From assembly GCF_958979055.1 (NCBI RefSeq), contig NC_084899.1:4277001-4341000 (forward strand): 64,000 nucleotides of DNA. The letters are read 5' to 3'. Position numbers and translations under genes: made by a program. Positions 47,931-61,394 of this stretch are shown piece by piece; position 1 is the first letter of the stretch; the number at the start of each line of letters is the position of its first letter. The DNA is from Alnus glutinosa (Eukaryota > Streptophyta > Magnoliopsida > Fagales > Betulaceae). The notes below the pieces were generated by a model that worked only from the letters and a program-made list of their open reading frames with translations, was not told where the DNA came from and did not search any database.

Positions 47931-48780
47931 GTGTTACTGCTTGTGTGTTCTTATATTTAGTTTTCTATCTACACCATTCTGACTTGAAGTTGCATTTACG
48001 CCTCACTTTCTATCCTCTATATTCGGTTTCAAGTTCAGCTATCATTATGTGCAATTCTGAATTGCGGTTCATCTGTAGGGTTTTTAAATACTTCAAAGTT
48101 TGAGAAAGCCAAACACGACTTGTAAAATGACTGAATCTATCTTTCAATGGTTCACTAAAATTCGTTTTCAGGAAGTTTTTGAGAAGTTTGTATTTTTTGT
48201 ACTTTTGATTTTATCAAGAAAACTTGTTGAGATTATGAGAATATTTTATTCAGCCTATTCCTTGATGCGTTCAACTATGCCATTGCAACCAACATGGATG
48301 TATTGAATTTGAGTATAGGTGGACCTGGTTACTTGGATCTCCCGTTTGTGGAGAAGGTAAGATGATGTTGGCTTGTTATGTCTCGCTGACTTGATAAGGT
48401 TGGATCTAATAGGTTTATAAAAAAAAAAAAAAGAGAGAAAATGTATTACTTTCCCCACCACATTCTCGAAGAGCACCAGAGGGGTTCCAGGGCAAGAATT
48501 CAAAAAGGGTGTGTTGTTCTTTTGTCCCACATCTACCACCAGATGCCAAAACTGATCACCCAACTGATAATTGACCCTCTGAGCTGATGAGCTCTCCAAA
48601 GGCATACCCACGTCCAACGACCCATTCACCCCCAAACCTTTCCTTTCACTGTTACCTCCTGAACCAATGTCAGAAACAATACACGATGAACTCCCCTGTA
48701 TCATCAGCTCGCTCTCCTACTTATTTGCTGCATAGTTTATTTACTCTGTTTGGGGTAATATGGACTCCATAATTTATTTA

Positions 48781-50851
48781 TTAGCTCATAACCCGTGCTA
48801 TGCACGGGATTCTTCCTTATAATTTAGTTTTATAATAATAATAAATAAAAAATTGGAAGAAGAGAAGTATAGAAAATATAGATAAAAAATGAGAACTGAA
48901 AAATACTAATATAATATAATAGGGACAAAAATTTCTTATAAACTGGTTTGTAGGAAATTTTTTATAACTCACATTTAAAAAATACATGTATCCTTTAAAC
49001 ATGAAAGAAGTACATGTTATTTTATTAATGCTATTAAAAAAGCATGTACTATTTAAATAACACGTGCTTCTCACATGCCAAAGGACACATGTCAATCTTA
49101 TATGTGGATTGTAAGAAATTTCCTACAAACCGGTTTGTAGGAAATTTATGTCCATATAATAGTGTTATCTTTTTTGTATTACACAAAGTAATAAAAAACT
49201 ACTCAATAAACATAATACGCTAAAAAAATCATCATACTCCGTACAAAAAACAACCATAGGAAACTCTCTCTTACCATCATTTTCTTGAATTTAGTGTAAA
49301 ATTTACAAAAGATAAAATAAGCAATTTGAATGAAAAATAATATATTAATTACATTAAAAAAAAAAAGGAAAAAAAAAAAAGAGGAGAGGAAACGAAATAA
49401 GAGAACCATAGAAAATATAAATAAAAAGAAAAAAAAAATACTAATAGAATAAAGTAGAGTTTTCTTTCCCATATGCTTTTCCGGTTCATATGAAACCTTA
49501 AAAATCAATATTGTCTATCAATTACGCACATTAACAATGTGCATTATACAAAGAAAAAAAAAATTCAGTGAACAATTTAAATTAAAAAATTGTCATACCT
49601 CGTACTCAAAACAAAAATTAATGTAAACTCTCCCTCTCCATAGTTTTTTTTGAATTCAATGTAAAATTTAGAAAAGAAAAAAGAAAAAAGAAATAGAAAG
49701 AAAGCAATTTGAACAAAAAAATAATATAAATTAAGAAATAGGGACAAAAAAAAATGTAAAGAAAAAACAAAATCATAGAAAATAAAGTTAAAAAAAAAAT
49801 GTAAAATGATAACCACTAATATAATAGAAAATAACTATTTTTTTTATATACTTTTTCTAGCTCCAAAGAAATTTATAGGTATAGGAAGAAACTACAGTCA
49901 GATAGATATTTTTTAATTCGACCATCATTCTTATATATAGTGTAAAAGAAACTACTTCTTCAACAAAAATAAAAAAATAACATAAATTATCAATGGAAAA
50001 ATAAGGATAGAAAATCAAATCAGAAAAACAGAAACACATAAAATAAATACAAACATATTATTTACAATTTTATTGAACACAGCCCCAACAAACTTGAAAA
50101 GCAAACTAAAAAAAAAAAAGGCTATAGCAGTATTACAAACAAAAATGTTCCAATAATAGCAAAAACTTTGTTCTCTTTGCTTTGAGCACCACTCTCCGGT
50201 AATGTAAACAACATTGTAGTTTTGCATAGCCACAAACCATTACTTCTCTATATATTTATTTGAGAAAGCGAGAGATATTAGAGTGACTTTTGACATTTCC
50301 TAAAGAAAAAAAAAAAAACTGACGTTTGACTCTTTGAGGTTTAGTTTGTAACGGATATTTAGTGGAAGGGAAAGCGGTGTTGGAGTAAAAGATTTTACTT
50401 AAAGGAAGAGAGAGATGTAGAAATTAGTGAGAATTTAATGACAACAAAATTAAATGTTTCAATTCATTTTATATTCAATGGAAGAGATTTGATTAGGAAT
50501 ATTAAACGCACCGTTTATTTCACTTGAAATACATTGAGCAATTCAATTTAACTTCTTCTTTTTTTATTTTTTCTTTTTTTTTTCTAGGTTTACTTCAAGG
50601 AATAGAAAGAGGTAGAAATTAGTGAGAATTTAATGACAAAAAAAAATTTGACGTTTCTATTCATATTTTATTCAATATAAGAGAGTTAATTAGTCATATT
50701 AAATGCACTGTTTATTTTACTTGAAATACACAGACCGGTTTAGTTTTACTTAAATTACCAGTTTTTAACTCAAATGATCGGTTCAATGTTTAAAAAGTAT
50801 GGATTCATACCACGTGTCCTAATTCTATGACAACTCTAAGTTGGAACTCGG

Positions 50852-50905
<54 letters not shown>

Positions 50906-52942
50906 ATGTTAGCAATTCAATTTTACCTTTTTTTTTTTTTCTTTTTTTTTTTCTTTTTTTTTCTTTCTAGATTTACTTAAAGGAATAGAAAGAGGTAAAA
51001 ATTAGTGAGAATTTAATGACAAAAAAAATTTGACGTTTCTATTCATTTTTTATTCAATATAAGAGAGTTAATTAGTCATATTAAATGCACCGTTTATTTT
51101 ACTTGAAATACACATACCGGTTTAGTTTTACTTAAATTACCAGTTTTTTACTCAAATGACCGGTTCAATGTTTAAAAAGTATGGATTCATACCACGTGTC
51201 CTAATTCTATGACAACTCTAAGTTGGAACTCGGCTTTTATATATATATATATGATATGTTAGCAATTCAATTTTACCCTTTTTTTTTTTTTTTTTTTTTC
51301 TAGATTTACTTAAAGGAATAGAAAGAGGTAGAAATTAGTGAGAATTTAATGACAAAAAAAATTTGACATTTCTATTCATTTTTTATTCAATATAAGAGAG
51401 TTAATTAGTTATATTAAATGCACCGTTTATTTTACTTGAAATACACATACCGGTTTAGTTTTACTTAAATTACCAGTTTTTTACTCAAATGACCGGTTCA
51501 ATGTTTAAAAAGTATGGATTCATACCATATATATATATATATATATGATATGTTTCAATAAAAATAAAATCTATATAATTTTGAGCATTAAAAAAAAAAT
51601 CAAATTTAATGTTTAATTAACACTTTAGTGTTTTAAAAGCATTTATATTCCTTTTGTGCACAATAATCAAATAAAATTTTACCTTTTTTTATTTGAGCAT
51701 TTATAGCAAAAACTTTGTTCTCTTTGCTTTGAGCACCGCTCTCCGATAATGTAAACAACATTGCAGTTTCTCCATATATTTATTTGAGGAAGCGAGAGAT
51801 ATTAGAGTGACTTTTGACATTTCCTAAAGAAAAAAAAGCTGACGTTTGACTCTTTGAGGTTTAGTTTGTAACGGATATTTAGTGGGAGGGGAAGCGGTGT
51901 TAGAGTAAAAGATTTTACTTAAAGGAAGAGAGAGAGGTAGAAATTAGTGAGAATTTAATGACAACAAAATTAAATGTTTCTATTAATTTTCTATTCAATG
52001 GAAGAGATTTAATTAAGAATATTAAACACACCGTTTATTTCACTTTAAAAAGTATGGATTCATACCACGTGTCCTAATTCTATGCCAACTCTAAGTTGGA
52101 ACTCGGCTTTTATATATATATATATGATATGTTTCAATAAAAATAAAATCCATATAATTTTGAGCATTAAAAAGAAAAAATTCAAATTTAATGCTTAATT
52201 AACTCTTTAGTGTTTTAAAAGCATTTATATTCCTTTTGTACACAATAATCAAATAAAATTTTGCCTTTTTTGATTTTTAAAAGCAGAATAACACGTACAA
52301 AAAATAAGTGAAAATCGTAAAAATCACATAAAAGAAAAACAAATATCCCATAAAACATTTAAATGAATTAATACATAAGACCCTTATTTTTAGTTTAATT
52401 CATATATAAATTAAAACATGTTAAAATATTTGTTCCCATAGGTATAGTTTATAATGAAAATAAGTATGAAGAAGAAAAATAGCAAGAAGAAAACCACGAT
52501 TTTAATTATCAAAATATAAAATAGAAAATTAGCAGGAATTTTTTTTAATGTCGATGTGATACCTATTATATTTCAATCCTATATAATTTTGAACATTCGA
52601 AAAAGCAAATGAACAAAAAAAAATCTCATAAATATTCAAATGAAGAATTGTTCAACCACAAATTTCACAAACAAAATGGAAACATATTTAGATTTCAACC
52701 AAAAATATAAAAATACCAAAGAGTCATACTTATATCATTAATTGAGAGAGAGAGAGAGAGGCTACTTGTATAATTAATAGAGAGAGAGAGATTAAATAGA
52801 CCGGTTCAATTTTATTTAAAAGACCGGTTCAGTATTTAAAGGACCGGTTTAGTCACTAAAAAATATGGGTTCATGCCACGTGTCACTATTCTATGCCATA
52901 CTAAGGAAGAACTCGGCTTTTATATATATATATGATATATGA
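48781..52942 (-). mobile_element. Non-autonomous composite Helitron (copy 2) with five stacked 5' ends
   Basis: On the minus strand it begins near 52942 with TCATATAT...AAAAGCCGAGT and ends at 48781 with the hairpin CCCGTGCATAGCACGGG and CTAA, followed by host T. It is the same family as 26347-30235 and shares its long 3' module, nested MITE and first 5' unit. Helitron 5' termini recur at about 52127, 51549, 51254 and 50904; the 51549 unit has lost part of its terminus. The two short units (~300-350 bp) are unique to this copy. It is inserted in an intron of the S1P pseudogene. No Rep/helicase is encoded. Confidence 0.87.
48923..49153. mobile_element. Mutator-type MITE nested in Helitron copy 2
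   Basis: Counterpart of 29862-30093, with the same inverted ends (GGACAAAAATTTC / complement of GGACATAAATTTCC) and the CCTACAAACCGGTTTGTAGG palindrome. Both copies sit at the same place in the Helitron, so the MITE was already present when the Helitron moved. Confidence 0.83.
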
Positions 52943-55762
52943 TTACCAGTGAAAAACTTAAAGAATCATATCATCTTAATCATCTATTATAAACTTGTTA
53001 TTTTCAACATAGCCTGTTATGTGTTAACATAATACCTGTGCAGTTACTTTCTTCCATCACGATGCTAGTACTACCTGATATTCACAAATTATGTTTTGGT
53101 TGCTAGATTATTTTTGTCACAATCACCCTTTTTCCACTTTAAAATAGGTTAATGTTGCTTTGTTCTCTAGGTTTGGGAAATAACAGCACATAACATAATT
53201 ATGTTTTCGGCTATCGGAAATGATGGACCACTTTATGGTACTTTAAACAATCCAGCAGACCAAAGTGATGTCATTGGTGTTGGTGGCACTGACTACAGTG
53301 ATCACATAGCCTGATTTTCTTCACATGGCATGAGTACTTGGGAGATTCCTCATGGGTACACTAATCATTCATTTCATAGAGCTGAAATTTGTCCAGAGAT
53401 TGGATTTTTTCTTTCTTTCTTTTGGTTGTTAAAATATATATTTCTGCTTCTTATTTCCTTTATTTCTTTGTGTGGGTTGTCTGTCTATATCCGTCTCTTT
53501 TGGCAATACTAAAGGTGCTTGGGAAGTTTATTGGTAAATCTATCTTGGGTTCTACTCTACATGGTTGTGAGTAGTATATCTTCTGGTTACTTATCAAAAG
53601 TAGTATATCTTCTGGTTATGGTGGAATCTATACTGTTAAGTATACAAAATCAAGACTGGGTCGCTCCATCTTGTCTTTTATGTATAAAGACCGGGGTTGC
53701 GTTTATCTAAACATAGACTTGCTCCTGAACCCAAAACCTAAAAACCTATGAACCTATGTCCTTGAACGTAGTCTTTTATGATTCTCTTAATGTTAGCCAT
53801 TCCTTGTCCAAAAATCATTTTGGTTTCTTCCCTTCCCCTCACTCCTACCCCTCTGGATTATTGAGTAACGTGACAGTACATGCAGAGCAGATCTTGCAAA
53901 TTATGCAAGCAAAAGTTAAATTTGTGAAAGTTGTGTGGATTCCATTTTTTCTCTAAATTGCTTGCTGTCTTAGTTTCTAATTGTTGGCGTGAAGTTGTAC
54001 ATCTATACTTATAATCTTCTTTAAAATGGAGAGTTATATTGTCACTACAACAATTCATTCTGGCGAACTTAGCTATTGAGTCCTGTACTGCCCCCGTTCT
54101 TGACCTTTTCTAATAAAATACTGTATTGTTCTTTTAAGCAAGTTTCTTTGGTTTATGTAATCCGACCACTTAGTTTTCCAATGGTAAACCAGTTCAGAGT
54201 CCTTGCTTTTTCATAGAAGATACTCATTGTGCCATTCCATTTACCTTTTTAAGCTGATACTGATGATTCTTACTATATCTTGTTGGTCCTTTGTCCTCCG
54301 TACTTCTCTTAACAAGGCTTTCAATTTCATATTTGAATTCAGTTTACTTCATCCCTGTACATGCATTTTTATGGCATTCAAAGCTTTTAACTATGTAAGT
54401 TGTGTATTTACGGTTATGGTCGTGTGGAGCCAGATGTTGTTGCATATGGACGGGAACTTATGGGTTCCAAAATCTGTACTGGTTGTAGAAGTTTATCAGG
54501 CACTAGTGTGGCTAGTCTTGTGGTTGCTGGTGTTGTATGCTTGCTTGTTAGCATCATCCCTTAAAGCAGTCGGAAAGATATTTTAAATCCAGCAAGCATG
54601 AAACAAGCATTGGTCGAGGGAGCTGCGAAGCTTTCAGGCCCCAATATGTATGAGTAGGGTGCAGGCAGAGTTGATCTGTAAGCTTTCCTATTTAGCTGCA
54701 CCCTTGGTTTTATGCAAAGATTTAGTTTCTGAGTTATTGTTGTTGGTGTTTTCAATGTTATCATCAGTATCTTTTTGACTTTCTGTCTTAAGTTCTAATT
54801 TTTAACATTCGTCAGGTTAGAATCATTCGAAATCCTTAAGAACTACCAACCACGGGCAAGAATCTTTCCCGGTGTTCTGGATTTTACAGATTGCCCTTAT
54901 TCCTGGCCTTTTTGTTGTCAACCACTTTATGCAGGTGCCATGCCTGTTATCTTTAATGCCACTATTCTGAATGGGATGGGTGTAATTGGCTATGTTGAAA
55001 GCCCCACATGGCATCCTTCCAATGATGAAGGGAATCTTTTAAGCATTCACTTTACTTATTCGGAGGTCATTTGGCCTTGGACTGGTTATTTAGCGCTTCA
55101 CATGCAAATTAAGGAAGAAGGCTCCCAATTTCTGGAGAGATTGAAGGCAGTGTCACTCTTCAGGTGCACAGTCTTCCAGGTCAAGGAGAGAATGGCCATC
55201 GGATAAGCACATGTGTGCTTCATTTGAAGTTAAAAGTGGTTCCAACTCCAGCAAGATCAAAATGTGTTTTGTGGGACCAGTTCCACAGTATTAAGTATCC
55301 TCCTGGTTATATTCCAAGAGACTCTCTGGATGTTCGTAACGACATTCTTGACTGGCATGGAGATCACCTGCATGAAAATTTTCATATTATGTTCAACATG
55401 TTGCGAGACGCTGGATACTTGTTGAAACTCTTGGTTCTCCTCTTAGATGCTTTGATGCTCGACAGTACAGGACACTTCTGCTGGTAGATCTTGAAGATGA
55501 GTACTTCGAGGAGGAGATTGAAAAACTGAGGGATGATGTTATTAGCAGCGGATTGGGGCTGGCTGTATTTGCTGAGTGATATAATGTTGACACAATGGTT
55601 AAAATGAGATTCTTTGATGATAACACACGTAGCTGGTGGACTCCAGTGACTGGAGGTGCAAATATTCCAGCGCTTAATGATCTTTTGGCTCCATTCGAGA
55701 TTGCTTTTGGAGATAAGATTCTAAACGGTGATTTTTCTATTGACGGTGAGCAGAGTCGATAG

Positions 55763-57727
55763 ATGGTTGTTTTCAAAATTAGATGGCAGTTTACAAATAA
55801 TACGAATATTAATGGAACAACATAAATTTCCCCTAAATGTGATGTAAATTGTGGGAGTGAGGATTGAGCGCTGAGGCTTCAACATTGACGGTAAGTTCTG
55901 TTTCTTTTGGGTGCATACAAGAAGTGCATCAAAGTTGGTGAAACTGGAAGGTTAACAGAGAAAAAAATATTAATTAGGAAGATAATAATGTAGTTCATTT
56001 TCATATGAATTATGATCTTTCTCAAATTGTTTGTTCGAATTTGAGAGAATTCAGGCAAGTGATTGTGAGACTCACTTAACTTGATAAAAATTGGGTTACC
56101 TAAGCGCTTATTTAGTTAAGTAGATCTCATCAGTGGTTTCTCACTAGACTTAACAATTTGAGTTATCGTGTCAACCCATTTAGTTGGCGTGTCAATCCAT
56201 CGGGTTAGCGTGTCAACCCATTTAACTAATTTGGTAAAAAATGTGTAATTATCGGATCATAAATATGTTACAAACGGGTTAATGGGTCATAAACGTGTCA
56301 TAAATAGGTTGGTGGGTTATAAACGGGTCATAATTGTGTCATAAACGGGTTGACGGGTCATAAACGGGTTATAGCCTAAACGCAAACCCTATATATTCGT
56401 GTCGTGTTCGAGTCGGATTTGCGGGTCGTGTCAAAATTGTCAAGCCTATTTCTCACAATCACCTGTCCGAATTTTCTAAAATTCGTACAAATAATTTGAA
56501 AGGATCCTGGTCTGCTTATAAAGGAACATATTTCAAATCGTGACTTAAATAAAAAGCTAATGTATGCTACCAATAATACTAATTAATCTCTTGATGCTAC
56601 AATTTTCTTTTGGGCACAAATACGACGTTTTTGAAGATAACTAAAAGTAGCATACTCGGAGTCTCATCAATGAAATCCTACGTATGTAACTATTCACAAG
56701 TTTTTTTGATAAGTACGTATGTAACTATTCACAAGAATAGCAAACAAAGATATAGTTGTTTGTTCTTAAAACACTAAAAATCAAGGCTTTTGTTTACTTT
56801 AAAAAAAAAACACTGAGTATCTCTTGAAGAGGTCATGTAAAATCACGGAGGCCTTCATTAGTATGGTACTGCAGCCCTAGGAGTTAAATTCTTTTTAGAT
56901 CCCAATTAATTAGCAGAAAAATAAATTGTTTACGACAAGAATAAATGTTAATATTGGACGTTACTAAGAGGAACAATGAGTAATTCTACATGTGATATAA
57001 ATGTCTATCAAGTGTCCATCAAATAATGAGGTGACTTTTAAAATCAATATTCTCATCATTTGATGGACACTTGATGGACATTTATATCACATGTAGAATT
57101 ACTTAAGAATAATGGAGGATATCATAGCAATCTTGCCACTACAAAATAAGGTTGCACTACATGAGAAATGAAGCTTACAGTTGGAGTCAAAACCAATCTA
57201 CCAAACAAATTCAAAAGAAGAAATAATAAAGTAAAAAATCAATCTCTCATGGCAGGGCTGTTGCGATTAGTTTAAGTAATTCAGTTGGAACTTTCAATAA
57301 TAAAATTCAATATATTCTCTATCCCCCATTATGAGGCCCTTACATTCAACATCATGTGCTTAATCATAACCCTTGGTACTAACATGTGTTTTGTCTTAAT
57401 TATTACACATGCTTAAAGGGGCACACCAAGCATGTATAAAGAGGCTCTAAGAAACATAATGAATGTGAGTGATTTTGAATACGAATTAATAGCCACAATA
57501 TGAAATAAATCAATGCAAATACATAAATTACCTCTTTTAAAATTGCACAATATATCCTAATTAATAGCCACAATATGAAATAAGTCAATGCAAATACATA
57601 AATTATCTCTTTTAAAATAACACAATATATCCACAATAGTAAAGTAAATTAAAATTTAAGAGGTTTCTCTTTTTTTTTGTTCATAACTTACATTGCCCAA
57701 CTTAAGAACCCAAAAAGTGAATGACCC
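55763..57727. other. Intergenic DNA with an AAACGGGT-rich repeat
   Basis: Between about 56150 and 56430 short variants of GGGTCATAAACGGGT and CGTGTCAACCCAT recur many times, ending in TCGTGTCGTGTTCGAGTCGG. This is a common look of a non-autonomous plant repeat, not further classified. A 60-bp near-duplicate (TTAATAGCCACAATATGAAATAA) lies at about 57487 and 57562. No gene is recognised. Confidence 0.5.
56979..57104. mobile_element. Nearly perfect 126-bp palindromic MITE
   Basis: AGTAATTCTACATGTGATAT at the left is mirrored by ATATCACATGTAGAATTACT at the right. The arms stay complementary almost to the centre (TGATGGACACTTGATGGACA with its complement). The near-complete symmetry suggests a young or still folding element. 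Confidence 0.85.
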
Positions 57728-60700
57728 TTAGAAAAAAATTTCTTCCACAACCTGTTAGAAGTAGGGATTCATGGTTATAACCACAAAAACTTTAATAACT
57801 AACCTAAGGGAAGTAAAACTAGATTTCTACCTAAGAGAAAGAAAACCTGGTTACCTTGTAGTTATAAAGCTCATCATCTTTCTCATGTGCACCCTTCAAA
57901 TATCTGATTTTGAAATCCTTTGGAGGATTTTCGGCGGACATCTACATAAAGTACAAGAAAAACTTCATATTACATAACAATGAAAAACTAAGTTCATAAT
58001 TTTATTTTATTTTCAATTTTTTATTGTTGGATCAGAGAGAATTGCGAATCAATATGCTACACTGAAAAGAGAAAAAATAAATTACCTTCGCCACATTTTT
58101 TGTGTAATGCTTGGGTTTGGTCTCAATAATTAGTCCTTTTTTCACAAATTCCTTTAATGTTACTGAAAACCACTCAAACAATATTAAAAAAAAGGAAAAA
58201 AAAAAAGAAAAGAACTTTCTTTCATAGGAGAATCTTGAATTCCATCTTTGTTTGTAAGTTAATCAAATTACCTTCTACATCCTCCTGCAAACCAATAAGT
58301 ATAACATGATATTAACTCATTAAAAAAGTATATCCTTAAAGACAAAAGAAAGTAACTAAGAACCGTAAAAAGAAACTGATTCAAAAAAGACGTTAAACTT
58401 TACCACACATTTGCAATCGACTTCATTAAGGATATCTATAATTTGAAATTCGGCACTTGATAGAAGGTAAATCCATCCCAAAATGGCGCTCCTTATATCC
58501 TAAATATTCAACATTGTACCACAAGATTAATTTTTTCCTAATGCAAATGAAAGATTATTATACTAGGTCGTAAGTTGAATTTAAAATCATTGCAAAGCAA
58601 GTGAACAAAATGAGTTATAGTAGCATTTTACCTTCCCCGTAAAAATTATACGGGGTCCAAAATTAAGGTGACGAATGGAAAGACCTGGAGCAAAATAGCT
58701 CAGAACCTACAACGGTAAGAACCTAAACATTAATCAAATTATGCAACAAGTAATAGATTCCCCTAAGTTTCTATCTTTTGTATAAATTTCCAATTTTACT
58801 TATTCATCTCACCCGTAGTGTTACAACAAGACTTCTTAACCGTATTGCACCTAGCTGATAGTAGAAAGCTGGCGGATAGGACCGAAGCGTCAAATCTTTT
58901 GATAAACATGATTCAAACAAATCATTTGGCACCAACTGCAAGAAACAATGGTGGCCTCAAGTAATATGTATAATGTCAAAAATGATCCATATTTCCCATG
59001 TTTATCATTTTTAAGTGACCAACTACCATAATATCCTAAATGCATAACACTACGTGTTTTTGTACAACCGTCACTCTCACCAAAGCCTCCTAATTAGCTA
59101 GCTCTCTTCTTCATAATCATTGGATTAATTGATACATTTTACCAAATAACAATGTAGGACCTAATTATTGACATGCAACTTAAAGAAGCTAAAAAAACAA
59201 ACACACGAGTTATACATACCTTGATCTCAGCTTCAAACCGCAAGTACATAGTTATAGTCCGCTAAATAAATCAAACATTAATGTTATAAAAGCACTAAAA
59301 ACTATAATATGAAGCAAATTGATTTCAACAATAATTTTTCAAGCTTACTGGGATTGGAATAGGTTCCAAATGTTCCAAAATATCAATCAACATATGTATG
59401 ACTTGATTTTGAGAAGAATATGAGGCTTTGTTGTTGGCAGGAGTTATTGACACTGCAACAAGACAAAAGTAAAAATTCAATTTAATGAACTTCTCTCTTT
59501 CACTATTTTCTTTTTTCTTTTTCTTTTTTAAGAAAAAAAAAAAAGAAACAAAAAAGGACAGGATATGAGCAAGCATACTCAAATATCTTTCTTCTAATTG
59601 CAACCCCTTCACTGCAGAAATCTCAAATATGATTTCTCTTGGAATACTCTCCTTATTCAGTGCTATGTGAAAAAAATATATATATATATATCAATTAAAA
59701 TGAATTTTAGAAATAAATTCGTGCTCTTTTATCTCATATCAAATGAGTAAAAACACAAAAACAATATTGAATTAAATTATTTTAGAAAAAATGTTGGCTC
59801 ACGTACCCATATTAATCCAACTCATGATTTTTTGAGCAAATCCATCTTCATCTGACAAGAGATACTTCCAACGCTCTTGAGAAGTGTTAGCTGTTTTAGA
59901 CAAATAAGGCTTAAAGGGGCCAAACATTTGGTCCCAGATAAAGCGACATAGTGCAAGATCTAATTTCGTGGAACAAATATCATTTTTGTATCTTTTGGCA
60001 GATTCCATCAAAGAGTTGGCTACGACATTAGCCCGTCGATGTGTCCAATAGACTTGGATATGGTTCTCATCAATGATATGCATACAACGTTCAATAACGT
60101 TCTGTAATTCCTCTGAATTTACTGTGTATAGTGGACTAATGCCTGCAAGCTTCTGAGACAAAAAGGTACAACCAAGTTGAACCACGCCAGGTAGCCATCC
60201 TCTTTCCTGTAAGTCAAATAAAGCTAATTCTAGCACTCTTGCCTCAGCCTCCAATATCTTGAGATTTTTGTTTTTTTCCCCAGCCTTCACAATAGTGTTA
60301 TTTTCAATTCTAATAACTTTTGCACGTCGTAGAAGATGTATACCAAGATGGTCAAAGAGGACATATCTCAAGAAAATGTGTTGTTTTGAAATACTTGCAT
60401 GTGTGTCAAGTTTAAATTTTTGCATCATTGTTGGAGGTGACCATCTTACAAATTTAACTTTGGAAGGACGTTCTGAAAAAATAATAATAATTATTATTAT
60501 TATTGAACTCAAATTATGAAGAAATAGTAGATCCAATTTGCATTTTTCAAATAAAGACATCACACAAGACATTGCATTTTTTTTTTTTTATCCTTTTTGT
60601 GCCAAAGTAAAGAAATTTAATTTTCGGAAAGGAAAATATTGCTACAAAAAATTAAAGTTGAAAAATTTTAAAAGGACGGACAAATAATTAGCTGGAGATA

Positions 60701-61008
60701 AAGTACCCTTGATCAGACTACAGATGAAATATAATTGAATGTAGTTAATGTGTTGTTGGATCGACTTCCCAAACAGTTCATAAAAAAAAAAAAAAAATAC
60801 CGACTTCTTGTCATAACCGTAGCATATAAATCTCTTTGGAAAAGGATAAATTATACCTGACGGAAGTATGGAGTCTCTTTTAAGGCTGTTGTTTGCCAGT
60901 GCCTTTCTGTAATGAAATGCTGTTGCAATGACTGTCTGGATGAATCGGCTAACCTTGTGAATCTGTTTTAGTGTTAAAAACAAAAGACATTGTACGACGT
61001 TAAATCTT
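57728..61008 (-). CDS. ASY1/HOP1-like HORMA protein with an inserted RNase H-like domain, copy B
   Basis: Twelve exons mirror copy A: 60857-61008, 59807-60472, 59579-59662, 59349-59452, 59220-59261, 58813-58935, 58632-58706, 58404-58499, 58272-58284 (13-nt microexon), 58086-58162, 57855-57941, 57728-57751. From the RNase H exon to the stop all junctions are GT-AG, in phase and open. HORMA landmarks are SITPANNKASYSSQNQ, RTITMYLRFEAEIK, FESCLSKDL and LRSLVVTLR; the winged-helix-like part follows. The RNase H-like insert reads RWSPPTMMQKFKLDTHAS, LEAEARVLELALFDL, VYWTHRRANVVANSL. The first exon listed is one base shorter than in copy A. Its upstream frame therefore differs, and translation may start at an internal ATG or the N-terminus may be damaged. 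Likely role inferred only from ASY1 similarity: chromosome-axis or related HORMA function. Confidence 0.8.
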
Positions 61009-61348
61009 CTGCAGAGCTCAATTGAAAACATATATAGAATGATACGTATGGAGTATCACTATATTTACACCAATAAGAAGTGCAACGAGAAGAACTCAAT
61101 CGGCGTTACGTTTGTGAAGAAACTGTTTGAGTACGACGGTTAATAGACTCATGAATTTTATTACACGGAAGGAATAGAACCCAAAAAACGACTTCCTAAT
61201 AATGATTAGGCAGAGAATCAAATACCTCCTCTTTCATGTTATTGTTGGGTCTGGAGTGCCGTCGAGGTTCGTTTTCTGAAGCAAAGTAGGTTTTGGTATT
61301 TCAAGGTTTTTAGCCTTGCAGTTTTTTTTTTTTTAATATATATATTGG

Positions 61349-61394
<46 letters not shown>

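Larger units (their letters stand above)
48254..55762 (+). pseudogene. Site-1 protease (SBT6.1/S1P subtilase) pseudogene
   Basis: Exon remnants align in order with plant S1P: 48254-48356 ([19 protein letters not shown]), 53171-53355 ([20 protein letters not shown]), about 54411-54675 ([21 protein letters not shown] with the catalytic serine) and about 54816-55762 (ILKNYQPRARIFPGVLDF, then YIPRDSLDVRNDILDW to NGDFSIDGEQSR). S1P is a Golgi membrane subtilase that activates membrane-bound bZIP factors. This copy is dead: TGA at 53312 (for Ser in HIASFSS), TAA at 54562, TAG at 54655, frameshifts near 55125-55200 and 55420, and a lost AG before the third remnant. The N-terminal catalytic Asp/His region and the C-terminal membrane part are absent. 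Helitron copy 2 sits in the intron after 48356. Introns are kept, so it arose by DNA duplication and not by retroposition. Confidence 0.92.

Noticed and set aside
48255-48704. Minus-strand 149-codon frame beside the S1P pseudogene exon
   Set aside because: It overlaps the antisense of the S1P exon and an A-rich tract; the rest matches nothing I know.
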